A stretch of DNA of 64,000 nucleotides from assembly GCF_004310395.1 (NCBI RefSeq), contig NZ_BFAX01000004.1:186001-250000 (forward strand), written 5' to 3'. Made by a program: the position numbers and the translations under genes. Below, one piece after another: positions 18,873 through 28,576 of the stretch. The notes beneath the pieces are model-generated. The model made no database searches and was not told the DNA's origin. It saw nothing but the letters and a program-made list of their open reading frames with translations. The first letter of the stretch is position 1; the number at the start of each line of letters is the position of its first letter. This stretch comes from Methanofervidicoccus abyssi. GTDB lineage: Archaea; AGJL01; Methanococci; Methanococcales; Methanococcaceae.

Positions 18873-19904
18873 ATGAAGATTGCCATATTGGGAGCAGGGT
18901 GTTATAGAACTCATGCCGCTTCAGGAATTACAAACTTTGCAAGAGCTGTAGAAGTGGCAAATAAAGTGAATAAACCTGAGATTGCACTAACTCACTCTTC
19001 AGTTACCTACGGAGCTGAATTGTTGCACCTTGTCCCAGAGGTAGATGAAGTCATACTCTCAGATCCATGTTTCTCTGAAGATCCAGGCCTCGTTATAATA
19101 GATGAATTTGACCCACAAGAAGTTATAGAGGCACATTTATCTGGAGATCCTGAAAAGATAATGCCTGCCATTAGAAAGGCTGTAATGGAGAAGGCCAAGG
19201 AACTTCCAAAACCACCAAAGGCCTGTATCCATTTAGTACATCCGGAGGATGTAGGGTTAAAGACAACCTCGGATGATAGGGAAGCAGTAAGTGATGCAGA
19301 TATTGTAATAACCTGGTTACCAAAGGGGAAGAGTCAGCCAGGAATAATTGAAAAATTCGTAGATGCAATAAAGGAAGGGGCTATAGTAACACATGCCTGT
19401 ACTATCCCAACTCCAAAGTTTGCTAAAATATTCAAGGATGCTGGAAGGGAAGACCTAAATATTACATCATATCACCCAGGAGCAGTACCTGAGATGAAGG
19501 GACAGGTATTCTTGGCAGAAGGATTTGCATCTGAAGAGGCATTAGAGAAACTTTACAACATAGCAAAGATTGCAAGGGGTAGTGCCTACAGATTACCTGC
19601 AAATCTCATAAGCCCAGTGTGTGATATGGGTTCAGCAGTTACTGCCACAGTATACGCAGTATTGTTGGCATATAGAGAAGCTGTTACAAAGATACTTGGG
19701 GCACCTGCAGACTTTGCCCAGATGATGGCAGATGAAGCTATCACTCAGATACTGGAGTTGATGAGGAAAGAAGGTATAGATAAGATGGAGGAAAAGTTAA
19801 ACCCCAAGGCTCTAACAGGTACAGCAGACAGTATGTGCTTTGGACCTCTTTCAGATATATTGCCCAATGCATTGAAGGTTCTTGAGAAGTACGGAAAGGA
19901 TTAA
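18873..19904 (+). CDS. hmd: [Fe]-hydrogenase, H2-forming methylenetetrahydromethanopterin dehydrogenase
   Basis: A 343-residue Hmd, which reduces methenyl-H4MPT+ with H2 using the iron-guanylylpyridinol (FeGP) cofactor. Seen: MKIAILGAGCYRTHAASGIT at the N-terminus, VTHACTIPTPKFAKIF near residues 172-187 whose Cys is the iron ligand, TSYHPGAVPEMKGQ near 199-212 with the conserved catalytic-site His, and a C-terminal helical part ending AMMADEAITQ-like and FGPLSDILPNAL. GGTGATATT precedes the ATG. Cofactor genes hcgB and hcgC are elsewhere in the window (32-33 kb). It is well expressed and nickel-regulated in relatives; no operator is recognised here. Confidence 0.97.
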   Translation: MKIAILGAGCYRTHAASGITNFARAVEVANKVNKPEIALTHSSVTYGAELLHLVPEVDEVILSDPCFSEDPGLVIIDEFDPQEVIEAHLSGDPEKIMPAIRKAVMEKAKELPKPPKACIHLVHPEDVGLKTTSDDREAVSDADIVITWLPKGKSQPGIIEKFVDAIKEGAIVTHACTIPTPKFAKIFKDAGREDLNITSYHPGAVPEMKGQVFLAEGFASEEALEKLYNIAKIARGSAYRLPANLISPVCDMGSAVTATVYAVLLAYREAVTKILGAPADFAQMMADEAITQILELMRKEGIDKMEEKLNPKALTGTADSMCFGPLSDILPNALKVLEKYGKD

Positions 19905-20088
19905 TTAGATAACCTCTAACTTTTTTCTTTTTTTAGTTAATAATTATAACTCCGTTCCTATTAAGAAATCTTATAAAAATAGTTAATTATTATAAAAATA
20001 ATAAATACAAATATAAAAACAGAATTTTCATTAAATCTTACTTATTGAACTTTTGACATATTATTTTTTTTAAGATATTTTTAAGAAC

Positions 20089-20850
20089 TTAAGATATTAT
20101 ATACCTATCTACAATTTTTTCAACTTCTCTATACACCTCGTTATTCTCGTCTATGTTAAATAAAGGTATCCCCAAAAGATCATACTTGGCTATTTCTTCA
20201 CTGTAGGGTAGCTTTGCAATTAACTTGAGTCCAAGTTCCCTGGCGTATCTCTCTACCATTTCTGAAGTTTTCTCATTAACCTTGTTAGCTACTACATAGA
20301 TATTTTTAAATTTGATATCTAACTCTTCTGCCAACTTTTTTATCCTCTTTGCAGTTCCAAGCCCTCTCTTAGATGCATCAGTCACCACTATCATAGTATC
20401 TACATTCTGAGTCGTCCTCCTACTTAGGTGTTCCAGTCCAGCCTCAGTATCTATCACTACGTAGTCGTAGGATGTTGATAGGTTATCTATTATCTGTCTT
20501 AACCAGTTATTTATACTACAGTAACACCCACTACCTTCCGGCCTTCCCATAACTAACAAGTCGTAGTTGTCAGTCTCCACTATTATCTCGTATATCTTTC
20601 CCATAAGGTACTCCTGTTTAGATATACCTGGCGGTAACTTATTCCCTTCTGCCAACTTCTTCAACTCCTCCCTTATATCACCTATGGTTCTCTCAACTTC
20701 TACACCAAGGGTTTCTGGAAGGTTAGAGTCTGGATCTGCATCTATAACAAGTAGATTTTTACTCCTTTTAGATAGTGCTTTTACAAGGAACGTGGAAAAC
20801 ATGGTTTTCCCAGTTCCACCCTTCCCACTCACAGCGATTATCTTTGTCAA
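20089..20850 (-). CDS. CooC-type MinD/ParA family ATPase
   Basis: A 253-residue deviant-Walker ATPase of the CooC group. Seen: AVSGKGGTGKTMFSTFLVKAL near the N-terminus (P-loop), DADPDSNLPETLG, the GSGCYC stretch near residue 102 whose CxC can bind metal between monomers, VIDTEAGLEHLSRR near 130 and a VVTDAS/VANKVNE pair. CooC proteins mature CO dehydrogenase by nickel insertion; no CODH gene is in this window. The start is TTG at 20850 behind GGTGATA; upstream ATG codons at 20883-20889 lie inside the likely TATA box. Divergent from the helical-repeat gene. Confidence 0.8.
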   Translation of the reverse strand: MTKIIAVSGKGGTGKTMFSTFLVKALSKRSKNLLVIDADPDSNLPETLGVEVERTIGDIREELKKLAEGNKLPPGISKQEYLMGKIYEIIVETDNYDLLVMGRPEGSGCYCSINNWLRQIIDNLSTSYDYVVIDTEAGLEHLSRRTTQNVDTMIVVTDASKRGLGTAKRIKKLAEELDIKFKNIYVVANKVNEKTSEMVERYARELGLKLIAKLPYSEEIAKYDLLGIPLFNIDENNEVYREVEKIVDRYIIS

Positions 20851-20996
20851 TATATCACCAAGGGAATTTAAAATATATATCATTTCCAATGATAACGAGT
20901 ACTTATGTATCTACACAAAAGATTTATATTTGTTACAAATATTATCTTACTATATTGAATTTTTTAATTATTTTAAATTTATATATAGGGATTTAT

Positions 20997-23900
20997 ATGT
21001 ATGACCAAATGTCTCAAAAAGATCTCTTACAACTTTTCCTTGAATATTACAAACAAGACTGGAAGAAAAGATCTGAAGCTGCTAGGATATTGGGATATAT
21101 TAATGATCAGGAACTAATAGAAAAATTAACTCCATATATCGTCGAGTTAGCCTTAGATACAAATAGATTCATTAGAGTAAACCTCGCCCACTCCTTAAAG
21201 AAAATAGTGTTGGAATACAATATTATAAATGAAGATATTTTTGTTCTCTTATACATTTGGGCTAATTCTCCAATTGCTGTACTCTCAGAAATGGCTAGGA
21301 GAATTGTATCATCCTTAGATATACACGTGATATCAAAATATGTAATCTCCCTGTCTTTGAAGTTGTACTCTTCAGAACCTATAAAAGTGTTATATGCGCT
21401 ATTCAGTATAGGGTTTATATCCACTGTAAACCCTGAATATATCATAAACACATTACCTGAGATAATAACCACTGCCTGTGGACATAGGTACAAACTTATA
21501 CAGTTACTTGCCCTTGAGATATTGGAAGAATTAGTAGACATAAAAAAAGAGCATTTAGTATCTAACTTTGCACCTGTCTACAGAGTATATATATGGACTG
21601 TATACAAGAAGGAGGGTTTACAATTTAAGAAAGGAAGTGTTGAGTATATTCTCTCTAAGTACTTTAAAAAACACCTGACAAAGGATGATGTTACAGACTT
21701 AATCTACGATTTGATACAACTTCAAACACCACGTAAAAAGATTATTTTACTGTTGATGTACACCCACTTCAAGCCTCTCAGGGAGTTGTTAAATGAAGAT
21801 GAAAACCTCGGTAAGGTACTACTGGAGGAAGTTCTAAACAATATAGAAAGTGACAACTTTATCGTCAAACTCTCTGCAATACTACTCTTCTCAAAAATCA
21901 TAACTGTAGAAAAAGTTTATAAAAATTTAAGTAAAAATGATATTGACAATTTCTTTAAGGTGATAGAAGATAGTTTAGTTAAGGGAAATTATCTCCTCAA
22001 AGGATTTTCCCTTGAGGCACTGTGCAATCTTGTGAAATGGAGCAATTCCCAATATATTCTGAAGAAGGTAGAGGAAGTGATTGATAAGGTTGATATGGAG
22101 AAGGTTATGAGTGAGGGTTATCTGTGCTATTACAACGGAGTATGTATATTGTTAAAGTTAAACAGAGAGTGTCCTTCAACTAAGAGTTCTCCCTATTTCG
22201 ACAGAAGTGTAATAGAAGAAGTGTCTTCCTTAGGAATGGACGACTTTAGACACTTAATACTAAATATAACAACATCTGTAAAAAGATCAGTATGGATATG
22301 TGGTTGGCTAGATAGGTTCTACTCTGGAAAATATTTAGGTAATCTGCTCCATGTAAAACCTGAATACTGTACCAAAGTTTTAAACGATGTAAAATATCTG
22401 ACACACGATAACTACTTTATGGTTAGAAACTTAGGAATCTGGATACTGAGGACCATAGTTCAATTAGGCATTTCCCTTCCAGAAGACTTAATAATAGATA
22501 CTCTCGTTCTATTTGACGATAGGTTTTCTCAATGTAGGTTAGAATACATGTTATTTTGGAAAACAGTTTTGGAAAAATCCCCTAACTTACTAGATAATGA
22601 AATTATATGTGGAGAAATCGCTTACGAGTTGATAGCAAAATATCTAAATGATGGACATATAATACTGAGAGAGGCATATCTAGATATATTAGAGAAGAGT
22701 GGCATAATTGAGAAATATCCTGTACTTAAATATTTTAAAGACTATTATACTATCTCTGAAGAAGAGAAAAAAGAGGTATTTAAAAGATACTGGAAATTTA
22801 AGGAGTTAAGGAAGGCAATAGCAGTAGCTATTAAATTGAAATTGAAAGAATTTATTAAAAATAAAAAATATAATGCCATAAGAGAATATTTGGATATGAT
22901 ATCTCAGATGGAGATTCACAGGGAAATATTCTACATGTTATATGAGCTCATTTTACTGAAACATATGGGATTTAAAGAAGCAGGGAATATAATAAACAAT
23001 ATCAGGGATAAACATCCTACCATCCCCTACTACTTAGAGAAAAGATTATTCTTCAATATAAATGAACCTATAATCATTATTAGGAGTTATAAGCTTAAAA
23101 GACTGCTGGCAATGGTTAAAGAGGGGTTCTACATAAGTTACGATCTAGTGAACAAAGTCAAAGAGGTAGCAATATATGAACATGTCTGCGGGGAAAATAC
23201 TGAAATAGCATTAAAAATTCTATCTGAGATAAATGATGAGGAATGTAAATCTATCGTTAAGGAAAAATTGGAGTTAATGAAATATATAAAGGAGAAACCG
23301 ATAGTCAAAAATAAAAAGTTAAAGGAGATGGACTGGAGAGAAGTCTGTCTTATGATAGAGTATCTACCAACTGAAGGAAAACTGATAATATCAGGCGACT
23401 ACGACTTGGAAGATCTCTTAAATAAAATGATGGATATTTTAGAGAAGGAGGATAAAATTATTGTAAAAATTAAAATTCTGGATTACCTAATAAATGAGAT
23501 TTACGAAAATGAAGAACTGTTGAATATGTTGCTAAGTAATAGAAATCTATTCAAGATTATCTACAATCTTTGTTCAGACAACAAACATCTTCTACTATTT
23601 AAGAGGGCGGTGATATTACTGGAGGAGTTAGCATCTGTAGAGGAGGGATGGTTGGAGAGAAATATTATAGAATACTACAAAGAAGGAGTAGAATATAAAA
23701 AACCCCTAAGATATTTACTCTATATGTTATCTGAAAATATACCACTGTATTTCAAATTAGAGATCTTAAGGGCAGTAAAAAAGACGATAAAATACAGAGT
23801 AGAACAGTGTAAGAAACTCTGTGTAGACATCCGTAAAATGTTAGAAGAGGGAAAGATTACAAAAGAAGAGATCCTATCTAAGTATAAGGATATTATGGGA

Positions 23901-24251
23901 ATTCATGCCATAACTTCACCTAACTCCATAATATGTCAAAATATGGATAATGCATTAATAATAGTATGCACTATATTCTCGGGGGATATAAAGAAACAAC
24001 CGTGGATCCTCATCAAGAATGCACTAGATATTTTACTTCTAATGTGTGATTATGTACTGTCAGATGAGAATATTGTAAGTACTGTGATAAAAAAGTTGTT
24101 AGAATACTACGAAGTATTGAAGGACGAGGAAATAATCTATCTATATCTGTATATAAGAAAACTTTTAGAGAGGAGTAACTACAATATTGAGAAGTTAGGA
24201 GAAGAGTATCTAAGGAGATATGAAGAACTTAAGAGGCGTGTACTTGTATAA
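20997..24251 (+). CDS. Large HEAT-like helical-repeat protein of unknown function
   Basis: About 1,084 residues, leucine/isoleucine-, lysine- and glutamate-rich, and almost wholly helical by appearance. The N-terminal 400 residues show HEAT-like units (for example SEAARILGYINDQELIEKL, then LALDTNRFIRVNLAHSL). The C-terminal half has long amphipathic helices. No catalytic motif, signal peptide or membrane segment is seen. The start is uncertain: ATG at 20997 lies only about 10 bp past a TTATATATAG box, so ATG at 21009 (MSQKDLLQ...) on a leaderless transcript is possible. A small cysteine-cluster gene follows after 23 bp. HEAT proteins usually scaffold protein or nucleic-acid assemblies; the partner here is unknown. 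Confidence 0.8.
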   Translation: MYDQMSQKDLLQLFLEYYKQDWKKRSEAARILGYINDQELIEKLTPYIVELALDTNRFIRVNLAHSLKKIVLEYNIINEDIFVLLYIWANSPIAVLSEMARRIVSSLDIHVISKYVISLSLKLYSSEPIKVLYALFSIGFISTVNPEYIINTLPEIITTACGHRYKLIQLLALEILEELVDIKKEHLVSNFAPVYRVYIWTVYKKEGLQFKKGSVEYILSKYFKKHLTKDDVTDLIYDLIQLQTPRKKIILLLMYTHFKPLRELLNEDENLGKVLLEEVLNNIESDNFIVKLSAILLFSKIITVEKVYKNLSKNDIDNFFKVIEDSLVKGNYLLKGFSLEALCNLVKWSNSQYILKKVEEVIDKVDMEKVMSEGYLCYYNGVCILLKLNRECPSTKSSPYFDRSVIEEVSSLGMDDFRHLILNITTSVKRSVWICGWLDRFYSGKYLGNLLHVKPEYCTKVLNDVKYLTHDNYFMVRNLGIWILRTIVQLGISLPEDLIIDTLVLFDDRFSQCRLEYMLFWKTVLEKSPNLLDNEIICGEIAYELIAKYLNDGHIILREAYLDILEKSGIIEKYPVLKYFKDYYTISEEEKKEVFKRYWKFKELRKAIAVAIKLKLKEFIKNKKYNAIREYLDMISQMEIHREIFYMLYELILLKHMGFKEAGNIINNIRDKHPTIPYYLEKRLFFNINEPIIIIRSYKLKRLLAMVKEGFYISYDLVNKVKEVAIYEHVCGENTEIALKILSEINDEECKSIVKEKLELMKYIKEKPIVKNKKLKEMDWREVCLMIEYLPTEGKLIISGDYDLEDLLNKMMDILEKEDKIIVKIKILDYLINEIYENEELLNMLLSNRNLFKIIYNLCSDNKHLLLFKRAVILLEELASVEEGWLERNIIEYYKEGVEYKKPLRYLLYMLSENIPLYFKLEILRAVKKTIKYRVEQCKKLCVDIRKMLEEGKITKEEILSKYKDIMGIHAITSPNSIICQNMDNALIIVCTIFSGDIKKQPWILIKNALDILLLMCDYVLSDENIVSTVIKKLLEYYEVLKDEEIIYLYLYIRKLLERSNYNIEKLGEEYLRRYEELKRRVLV

Positions 24252-24274
24252 AAAATTGCTGTGGAAGTCTTTTT

Positions 24275-24748
24275 ATGGTAAATATTAAAATAGATACTAA
24301 AAATATAGCCTGGATATGTAGAAAATGTGGAAGGTGTTGCTACGATCCTCCTACTGTAACTAAGAAAGATATTGGTAACATATGTGGATATTTAAAAATT
24401 GCCTTTAAAGAGTTTGTAAAGAGATATGTAGATCACTTCAATGGTACTGTAGGAGAATTGCGGCGGATTAAAAAGAAGTGTATATTTCTAAAAGACAACA
24501 AATGTTCCATATATCCCGCAAGGCCCTTAATCTGTAGATTACGCCCCTACTCCATCCAGGAGATAGATGGCCAGTTGGTGCTAACCTACGACAGTTGGTT
24601 TTTAGAGAAATGCCCAGGACTGTTCGTAGGAGACATCCCAGTTGAAGAAGAATATATAAGGTATGGATTATTGGTAGCTAAATACCTTGGCATTGAGAGG
24701 AGAACTCCCAAGGATGCCTTTAAATCTATTAGATATAAAAAGATATAA
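24275..24748 (+). CDS. YkgJ-family cysteine cluster protein
   Basis: A 157-residue protein of the YkgJ/UPF0153 type, thought to bind zinc or iron-sulphur. Seen: WICRKCGRCCYDPP near residues 13-26, KKCIFLKDNKCSIYPARPL near 65-83, ICRLRPYSI and EKCPGLF, giving eight or more conserved cysteines. It directly follows the helical-repeat gene in the same orientation and may share its transcript. The molecular role of the family is not established. Confidence 0.82.
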   Translation: MVNIKIDTKNIAWICRKCGRCCYDPPTVTKKDIGNICGYLKIAFKEFVKRYVDHFNGTVGELRRIKKKCIFLKDNKCSIYPARPLICRLRPYSIQEIDGQLVLTYDSWFLEKCPGLFVGDIPVEEEYIRYGLLVAKYLGIERRTPKDAFKSIRYKKI

Positions 24749-24759
24749 AAAATAGCATA

Positions 24760-24815
24760 TACCAATGATGAGAGACTTACACTGATTTATGATGATCCGT
24801 ATGAGCTCTGAGGTA
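24760..24815 (+). ncRNA. C/D box small RNA (2'-O-methylation guide)
   Basis: All elements occur in the right order and spacing: terminal stem TACC (24760-24763) with GGTA (24812-24815); C box ATGATGA (24765-24771); ten-base guide GAGACTTACA; D' box CTGA (24782-24785); three-base spacer; C' box ATGATGA (24789-24795); twelve-base guide TCCGTATGAGCT; D box CTGA (24808-24811). Archaeal sRNAs of this kind assemble with L7Ae, Nop5 and fibrillarin. Under the D+5 rule the modified bases would pair with 24777 and 24803. Targets, probably rRNA or tRNA, were not identified. It lies between convergent genes. Confidence 0.88.
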
Positions 24816-24825
24816 TAGAAATAAA

Positions 24826-25875
24826 TTATACTCTTTCAATAACCAACATACCACTGCCTAAAACCTTATATCTAAAATCGTATCCCATTTTTTCCAAGGA
24901 GTCTAATATTTCTTTCTTCGATAGATACCTTTTAAAAAACTTGTTCAATCTGTTATAGAATTCAAATAGCTCCACATTTACATCTTTGGCTAAATCTGTG
25001 AAGAATTCCTCTGCAATGAATAACTTGCCTCCTGGACACAGGGCGTCCATCATCTTTTTAAGGAATATCCTCGGCGAGGAAACGTACTTTAAGGTATATG
25101 TACAGATGACGTAATCGTATTTGTTTTTAATTATTGCATCATGGAAGTCTATATTTTTCAATACTATGTTTCCAAAGTTCCACTTTTTGGTTCTAATTTC
25201 AGCCATTTTTAATAGGTTCTTTGAGATATCTATACCTGTATACCATCCTCTTGGAGATATCTTGGAAGCATAAAACTCAGGAGATCTAGACCCGCAACCT
25301 ACATCTAACACATGATCCCCGTTGTCTAAATTTAAGAACTTGGCTACTACATTTCTACAAGATTTCATATAAGAGGTATTCAATATAATATCCCATATAT
25401 CTGCATCCTTTATAAAGTTTAGCCATATCTTAGGGTGGTTATACCCTATAAGAGCATACTTGGAAAGTTTAGTCATGTAGTCGTAGTTTATAGAATAATC
25501 TTCCATAAATTTATCATACTCTGGATGTCTTATAGTTATCTCCTTGTCCATATTTAACTCCAAAGTACCGTCGTCATTTTGATACACTATCTCCAGGCTA
25601 ATCGCTGTTTTTATATAGTTGTTGAGGAAGTCACTGTTCGGATATCCTAAGAGAGTGTTTACTTCCTCTATTTTCGGTTTATACTTACTAATTATCCCGT
25701 ATATTCCGAAGTCCATCCCCTGTCTAAAGAATGCTACCAGGAGTTCACTGCTTAAATATTTAATTGTAAAGTCCATAGATTCAATAAGTTTATTTATGTT
25801 ATCTGTCTGATATTCGTATTCGTAGTTACTTCTTTCGAGTATTCCCTGAACATCGTAGTTGTAATCGATACTCAT
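24826..25875 (-). CDS. SAM-dependent methyltransferase with N-terminal helical/winged-helix region
   Basis: About 349 residues. The class I SAM-binding motif VLDVGCGSRSPEFYASKIS lies near residues 190-208, followed by GIDISKNLLKMAE and an IDFHD acidic loop. LCPGGKLFIAEEF lies near 280. The first 170 residues look like the dimerisation/winged-helix part of O-methyltransferase-like proteins. The start at 25875 follows GGTGA, which overlaps the TGA stop of the regulator gene upstream, so the pair is translationally coupled. Substrate unknown. Confidence 0.78.
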   Translation of the reverse strand: MSIDYNYDVQGILERSNYEYEYQTDNINKLIESMDFTIKYLSSELLVAFFRQGMDFGIYGIISKYKPKIEEVNTLLGYPNSDFLNNYIKTAISLEIVYQNDDGTLELNMDKEITIRHPEYDKFMEDYSINYDYMTKLSKYALIGYNHPKIWLNFIKDADIWDIILNTSYMKSCRNVVAKFLNLDNGDHVLDVGCGSRSPEFYASKISPRGWYTGIDISKNLLKMAEIRTKKWNFGNIVLKNIDFHDAIIKNKYDYVICTYTLKYVSSPRIFLKKMMDALCPGGKLFIAEEFFTDLAKDVNVELFEFYNRLNKFFKRYLSKKEILDSLEKMGYDFRYKVLGSGMLVIERV

Positions 25876-25880
25876 AAACC

Positions 25881-26222
25881 TCACCATTTACTTATTTTAT
25901 CGTAATCCTTTAAATACTCTACGACGTTTCTTCCATACTCGGTAATGGTATAGATCTTCATTCCGTTTTCATCGATACATTTTACTAAACCTAACTCAAT
26001 CAAGGAGTAATGACCGTTATACCTTGTACTCATTCCCTTCAGACATCCTAACACGTTACTTGGATCTGATTTTACCCACCTCGAGAGTTCAGATAGATAA
26101 ACCCCTTGGGGATATATTTTATATAAGAAGAACAATATTTTCTTTCTCAACTTACTTTTATTCAACGATCTTATAATAGTGGGATTTATAAAAATCATGT
26201 CTCGTTTTGTCATAGAGGACAC
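25881..26222 (-). CDS. Winged-helix DNA-binding protein
   Basis: A 113-residue protein with a predicted winged helix: KLRKKILFFLYKIYP, then GVYLSELSRWVKSDPSNVLGC (recognition-helix region, residues about 36-56), LIELGLVKC and a wing MKIYTITEYGRNVVEYL. It resembles small archaeal transcription regulators. Its stop overlaps the ribosome binding site of the methyltransferase gene, which makes it a likely regulator or partner of that gene. The ligand is unknown. Confidence 0.72.
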   Translation of the reverse strand: MSSMTKRDMIFINPTIIRSLNKSKLRKKILFFLYKIYPQGVYLSELSRWVKSDPSNVLGCLKGMSTRYNGHYSLIELGLVKCIDENGMKIYTITEYGRNVVEYLKDYDKISKW

Positions 26223-26373
26223 CCTGTATAAACAGTAAAATCTATACTCATCCTATTATTCCTATATATCTAAAATTCCAGTTTTTATATTTTATATTTA
26301 TATTATTATATTATTATATTTTATTTCATATTATCCAATAAAAATTTTTATGGTTATATAAAATTTATCTTTA

Positions 26374-27543
26374 TTATATCAGTTTCATCACCTTGTTGTA
26401 GATATCTACGGTACTCTTAGCAACAGCTTCCCAACTATATTTACTATACACATTCCTTTTTGCATTCTTTACTATCCATTCCCTAAGACCTTCATCAGAT
26501 AGAACCCTATCTATCCCCCATGCAATAGAGTTAGGATCCTGAGGATATACTGTTATACCGTTATACTCGTGTTGGATTATCTCCTTCAATCCTCCAATTC
26601 CACTTGCAACAACTGGAGTTCCTGCAGCCATTGATTCCAAAGCCACTATTCCAAAAGGTTCATACACGGATGGTATAACTGTTACATCGGCAGACTTATA
26701 AAGCTTTTTAAGCATATCCCCATTGACAAAACCTAGAAATATTATCTTATCTCTACACCCTAACTGAAAAGCTAAATTCTCCAGATATCCCCTCATATCT
26801 CCAGAACCTGCTATAACTACCTTAGAGTTGGGATATTTTTCAAGTACCTTGGGTACTGCCCTTATGAGATACTCCACCCCTTTCTGATAAACCAGCCTTC
26901 CAACGAAAAGTATCATTTTTTCATCAGGTTTAACCCCAATACTCATCTTAAACTTTTCTTTTTCCCTCTCATCCATGTAGATATCAAACTCTTCTGGATT
27001 GATACCGTTATAGATTACATTTACTTTATCCCACGGTACCTGGAATAAAGAACAAATCTCTTCCTTAATGGAATGGCTTACAGTTATTATCGCATGGGAT
27101 TCATAGGTACTCCACCACTCCAACTCGTTTATAACCTTGGAATCTTCGGAGTAAATACCACCACATCTACCTCTCTCTGTACTATGTATAGATTGAATGT
27201 AAGGCTTATTTAGTAGATGTTTTACACTACTACCAACTGTATAGGTCATCCAGTCGTGGCAGTGAATAACATCGTAGTTATCAATTCCTAAGAGTCCTAA
27301 TTTTTTCTCAAGGGCGCTTCCCATCAAGAGAACCCACGTTAAAAAATGTCGATGTTTTATAGGTCTAACTCTGTAGACATTGACACCATTTATATTTTCA
27401 TACTCTGGTAAATCGTAACCAACTGTAATAACATCCACACTGTGTCCAATTTTAACTAAAGCTTCAGCCAGTCCTTTACAATGTACTGATAATCCTCCTA
27501 CCATTATGGGGGGGTACTCCCAAGTAACTATAGCCACCCTCAC
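26374..27543 (-). CDS. GT4-family glycosyltransferase, glycogen synthase-like
   Basis: A 389-residue GT-B glycosyltransferase. Seen: VTWEYPPIMVGGLSVHCKGL near residues 6-25 (the nucleotide-sugar GG loop), IHCHDWMTY near 94, NGINPEEFD near 179, FVGRLVYQKGVEYLIRAV near 212-229 and PFGIVALESMAAGTPVV near 297-313 with the E-x7-E motif. It is the type of MJ1606, annotated as a possible glycogen synthase. The two amylases at 55-59 kb fit glycogen turnover, but the donor and acceptor are inferred. The start is GTG four bases after AGGGA. Confidence 0.78.
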   Translation of the reverse strand: MRVAIVTWEYPPIMVGGLSVHCKGLAEALVKIGHSVDVITVGYDLPEYENINGVNVYRVRPIKHRHFLTWVLLMGSALEKKLGLLGIDNYDVIHCHDWMTYTVGSSVKHLLNKPYIQSIHSTERGRCGGIYSEDSKVINELEWWSTYESHAIITVSHSIKEEICSLFQVPWDKVNVIYNGINPEEFDIYMDEREKEKFKMSIGVKPDEKMILFVGRLVYQKGVEYLIRAVPKVLEKYPNSKVVIAGSGDMRGYLENLAFQLGCRDKIIFLGFVNGDMLKKLYKSADVTVIPSVYEPFGIVALESMAAGTPVVASGIGGLKEIIQHEYNGITVYPQDPNSIAWGIDRVLSDEGLREWIVKNAKRNVYSKYSWEAVAKSTVDIYNKVMKLI

Positions 27544-27699
27544 GTTGTCCCTTCTTTATTATTTTATTATTAATATTATTAATACTCAACATAAAAATTT
27601 TCTGATTGTAATAGATATTATGGTTATTATTATTTTTTTTATTTTTTTATTATTATTTTTTTTAATAGTGTTAGTGAATACAATTTCAAGGAGATATAT

Positions 27700-28500
27700 A
27701 TGGAAAAAAAGCTAAAGAATATTCTACAAGATCTATCAGAGAAGAGAATCTCAGTTAAAGAGGCTGAAACTCTTTTAAAGATCTACCAGATTGAAGAGAT
27801 AGAGGGTAGAATTAAATTAGATATCTTCAGAGAGTTGAGATCAGGTATTCCAGAAGTGGTGTATGCTAAAAATAAAGACTTCGATGATGTAATTTTGGTG
27901 TTGAAGAGATCTGCAGAAGAGAAGGGGATAGCACTTGCAACAAAGGTTAGAAGAGAACATATACTAAAATTGGAAAGAGAAAAAGAAGATATTACAAAAA
28001 ATCTGAATATTCAGGACTATGAATTTATTGTAAACCATAAGGCCTGCACTATAGTACTTAAAAGGAGAGGTTATAAACAGAAAATCCATGGAAAAATAGG
28101 TCTCTTAGCTGCAGGTACAAGTGATATACCAATAGCAGAAGAGGTTAAAGTTACAGGTGGGTTCTTAGGTTGTAAAGTTATACACTCCTACGACGTAGGT
28201 ATAGCTGGTATCCACAGACTCTTTGAGCCTTTAAAGAGGATGATCGAAGAAGATGTATGTTGTATTGTAGTAGTTGCAGGGATGGAAGGAACCCTACCTT
28301 CTGTGGTGGCAAGTTTAGTGGATATCCCTGTAATCGGCGTCCCTGTGTCAGTGGGATATGGAGTTGGAAAAGATGGTAAGGCTGCTCTCTACTCTATGCT
28401 AACATCCTGTGTTCCAGGACTGGTAGTGGTGAATATAGACAACGGCTTTGGTGCAGCATCCTTCGCTGCACTACTGGCAAGGAAGGTTTATAAACCTTAA
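27700..28500 (+). CDS. larB: LarB, nickel-pincer cofactor biosynthesis protein
   Basis: A 266-residue protein of the PurE-like COG1691 family, now known as LarB, which carboxylates nicotinic acid adenine dinucleotide in nickel-pincer nucleotide synthesis. Seen: GLLAAGTSDIPIAEEV near residues 145-160, VVVAGMEGTLPSVVASLVDIPVIGVP in two adjacent parts near 187-212, and VGYGVGKDGKAALYSML near 213-230. AAGGAGATATAT precedes the ATG. LarC, LarE and a client racemase are not in this window. Older annotations call it a PurE-related protein. Confidence 0.85.
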   Translation: MEKKLKNILQDLSEKRISVKEAETLLKIYQIEEIEGRIKLDIFRELRSGIPEVVYAKNKDFDDVILVLKRSAEEKGIALATKVRREHILKLEREKEDITKNLNIQDYEFIVNHKACTIVLKRRGYKQKIHGKIGLLAAGTSDIPIAEEVKVTGGFLGCKVIHSYDVGIAGIHRLFEPLKRMIEEDVCCIVVVAGMEGTLPSVVASLVDIPVIGVPVSVGYGVGKDGKAALYSMLTSCVPGLVVVNIDNGFGAASFAALLARKVYKP

Positions 28501-28576
28501 TTCCTCTCAAAAGTAATAAAAATCCTAATAAAAATTAATAAAATAACAGTAATTAAATATATAATATATAAGGATT

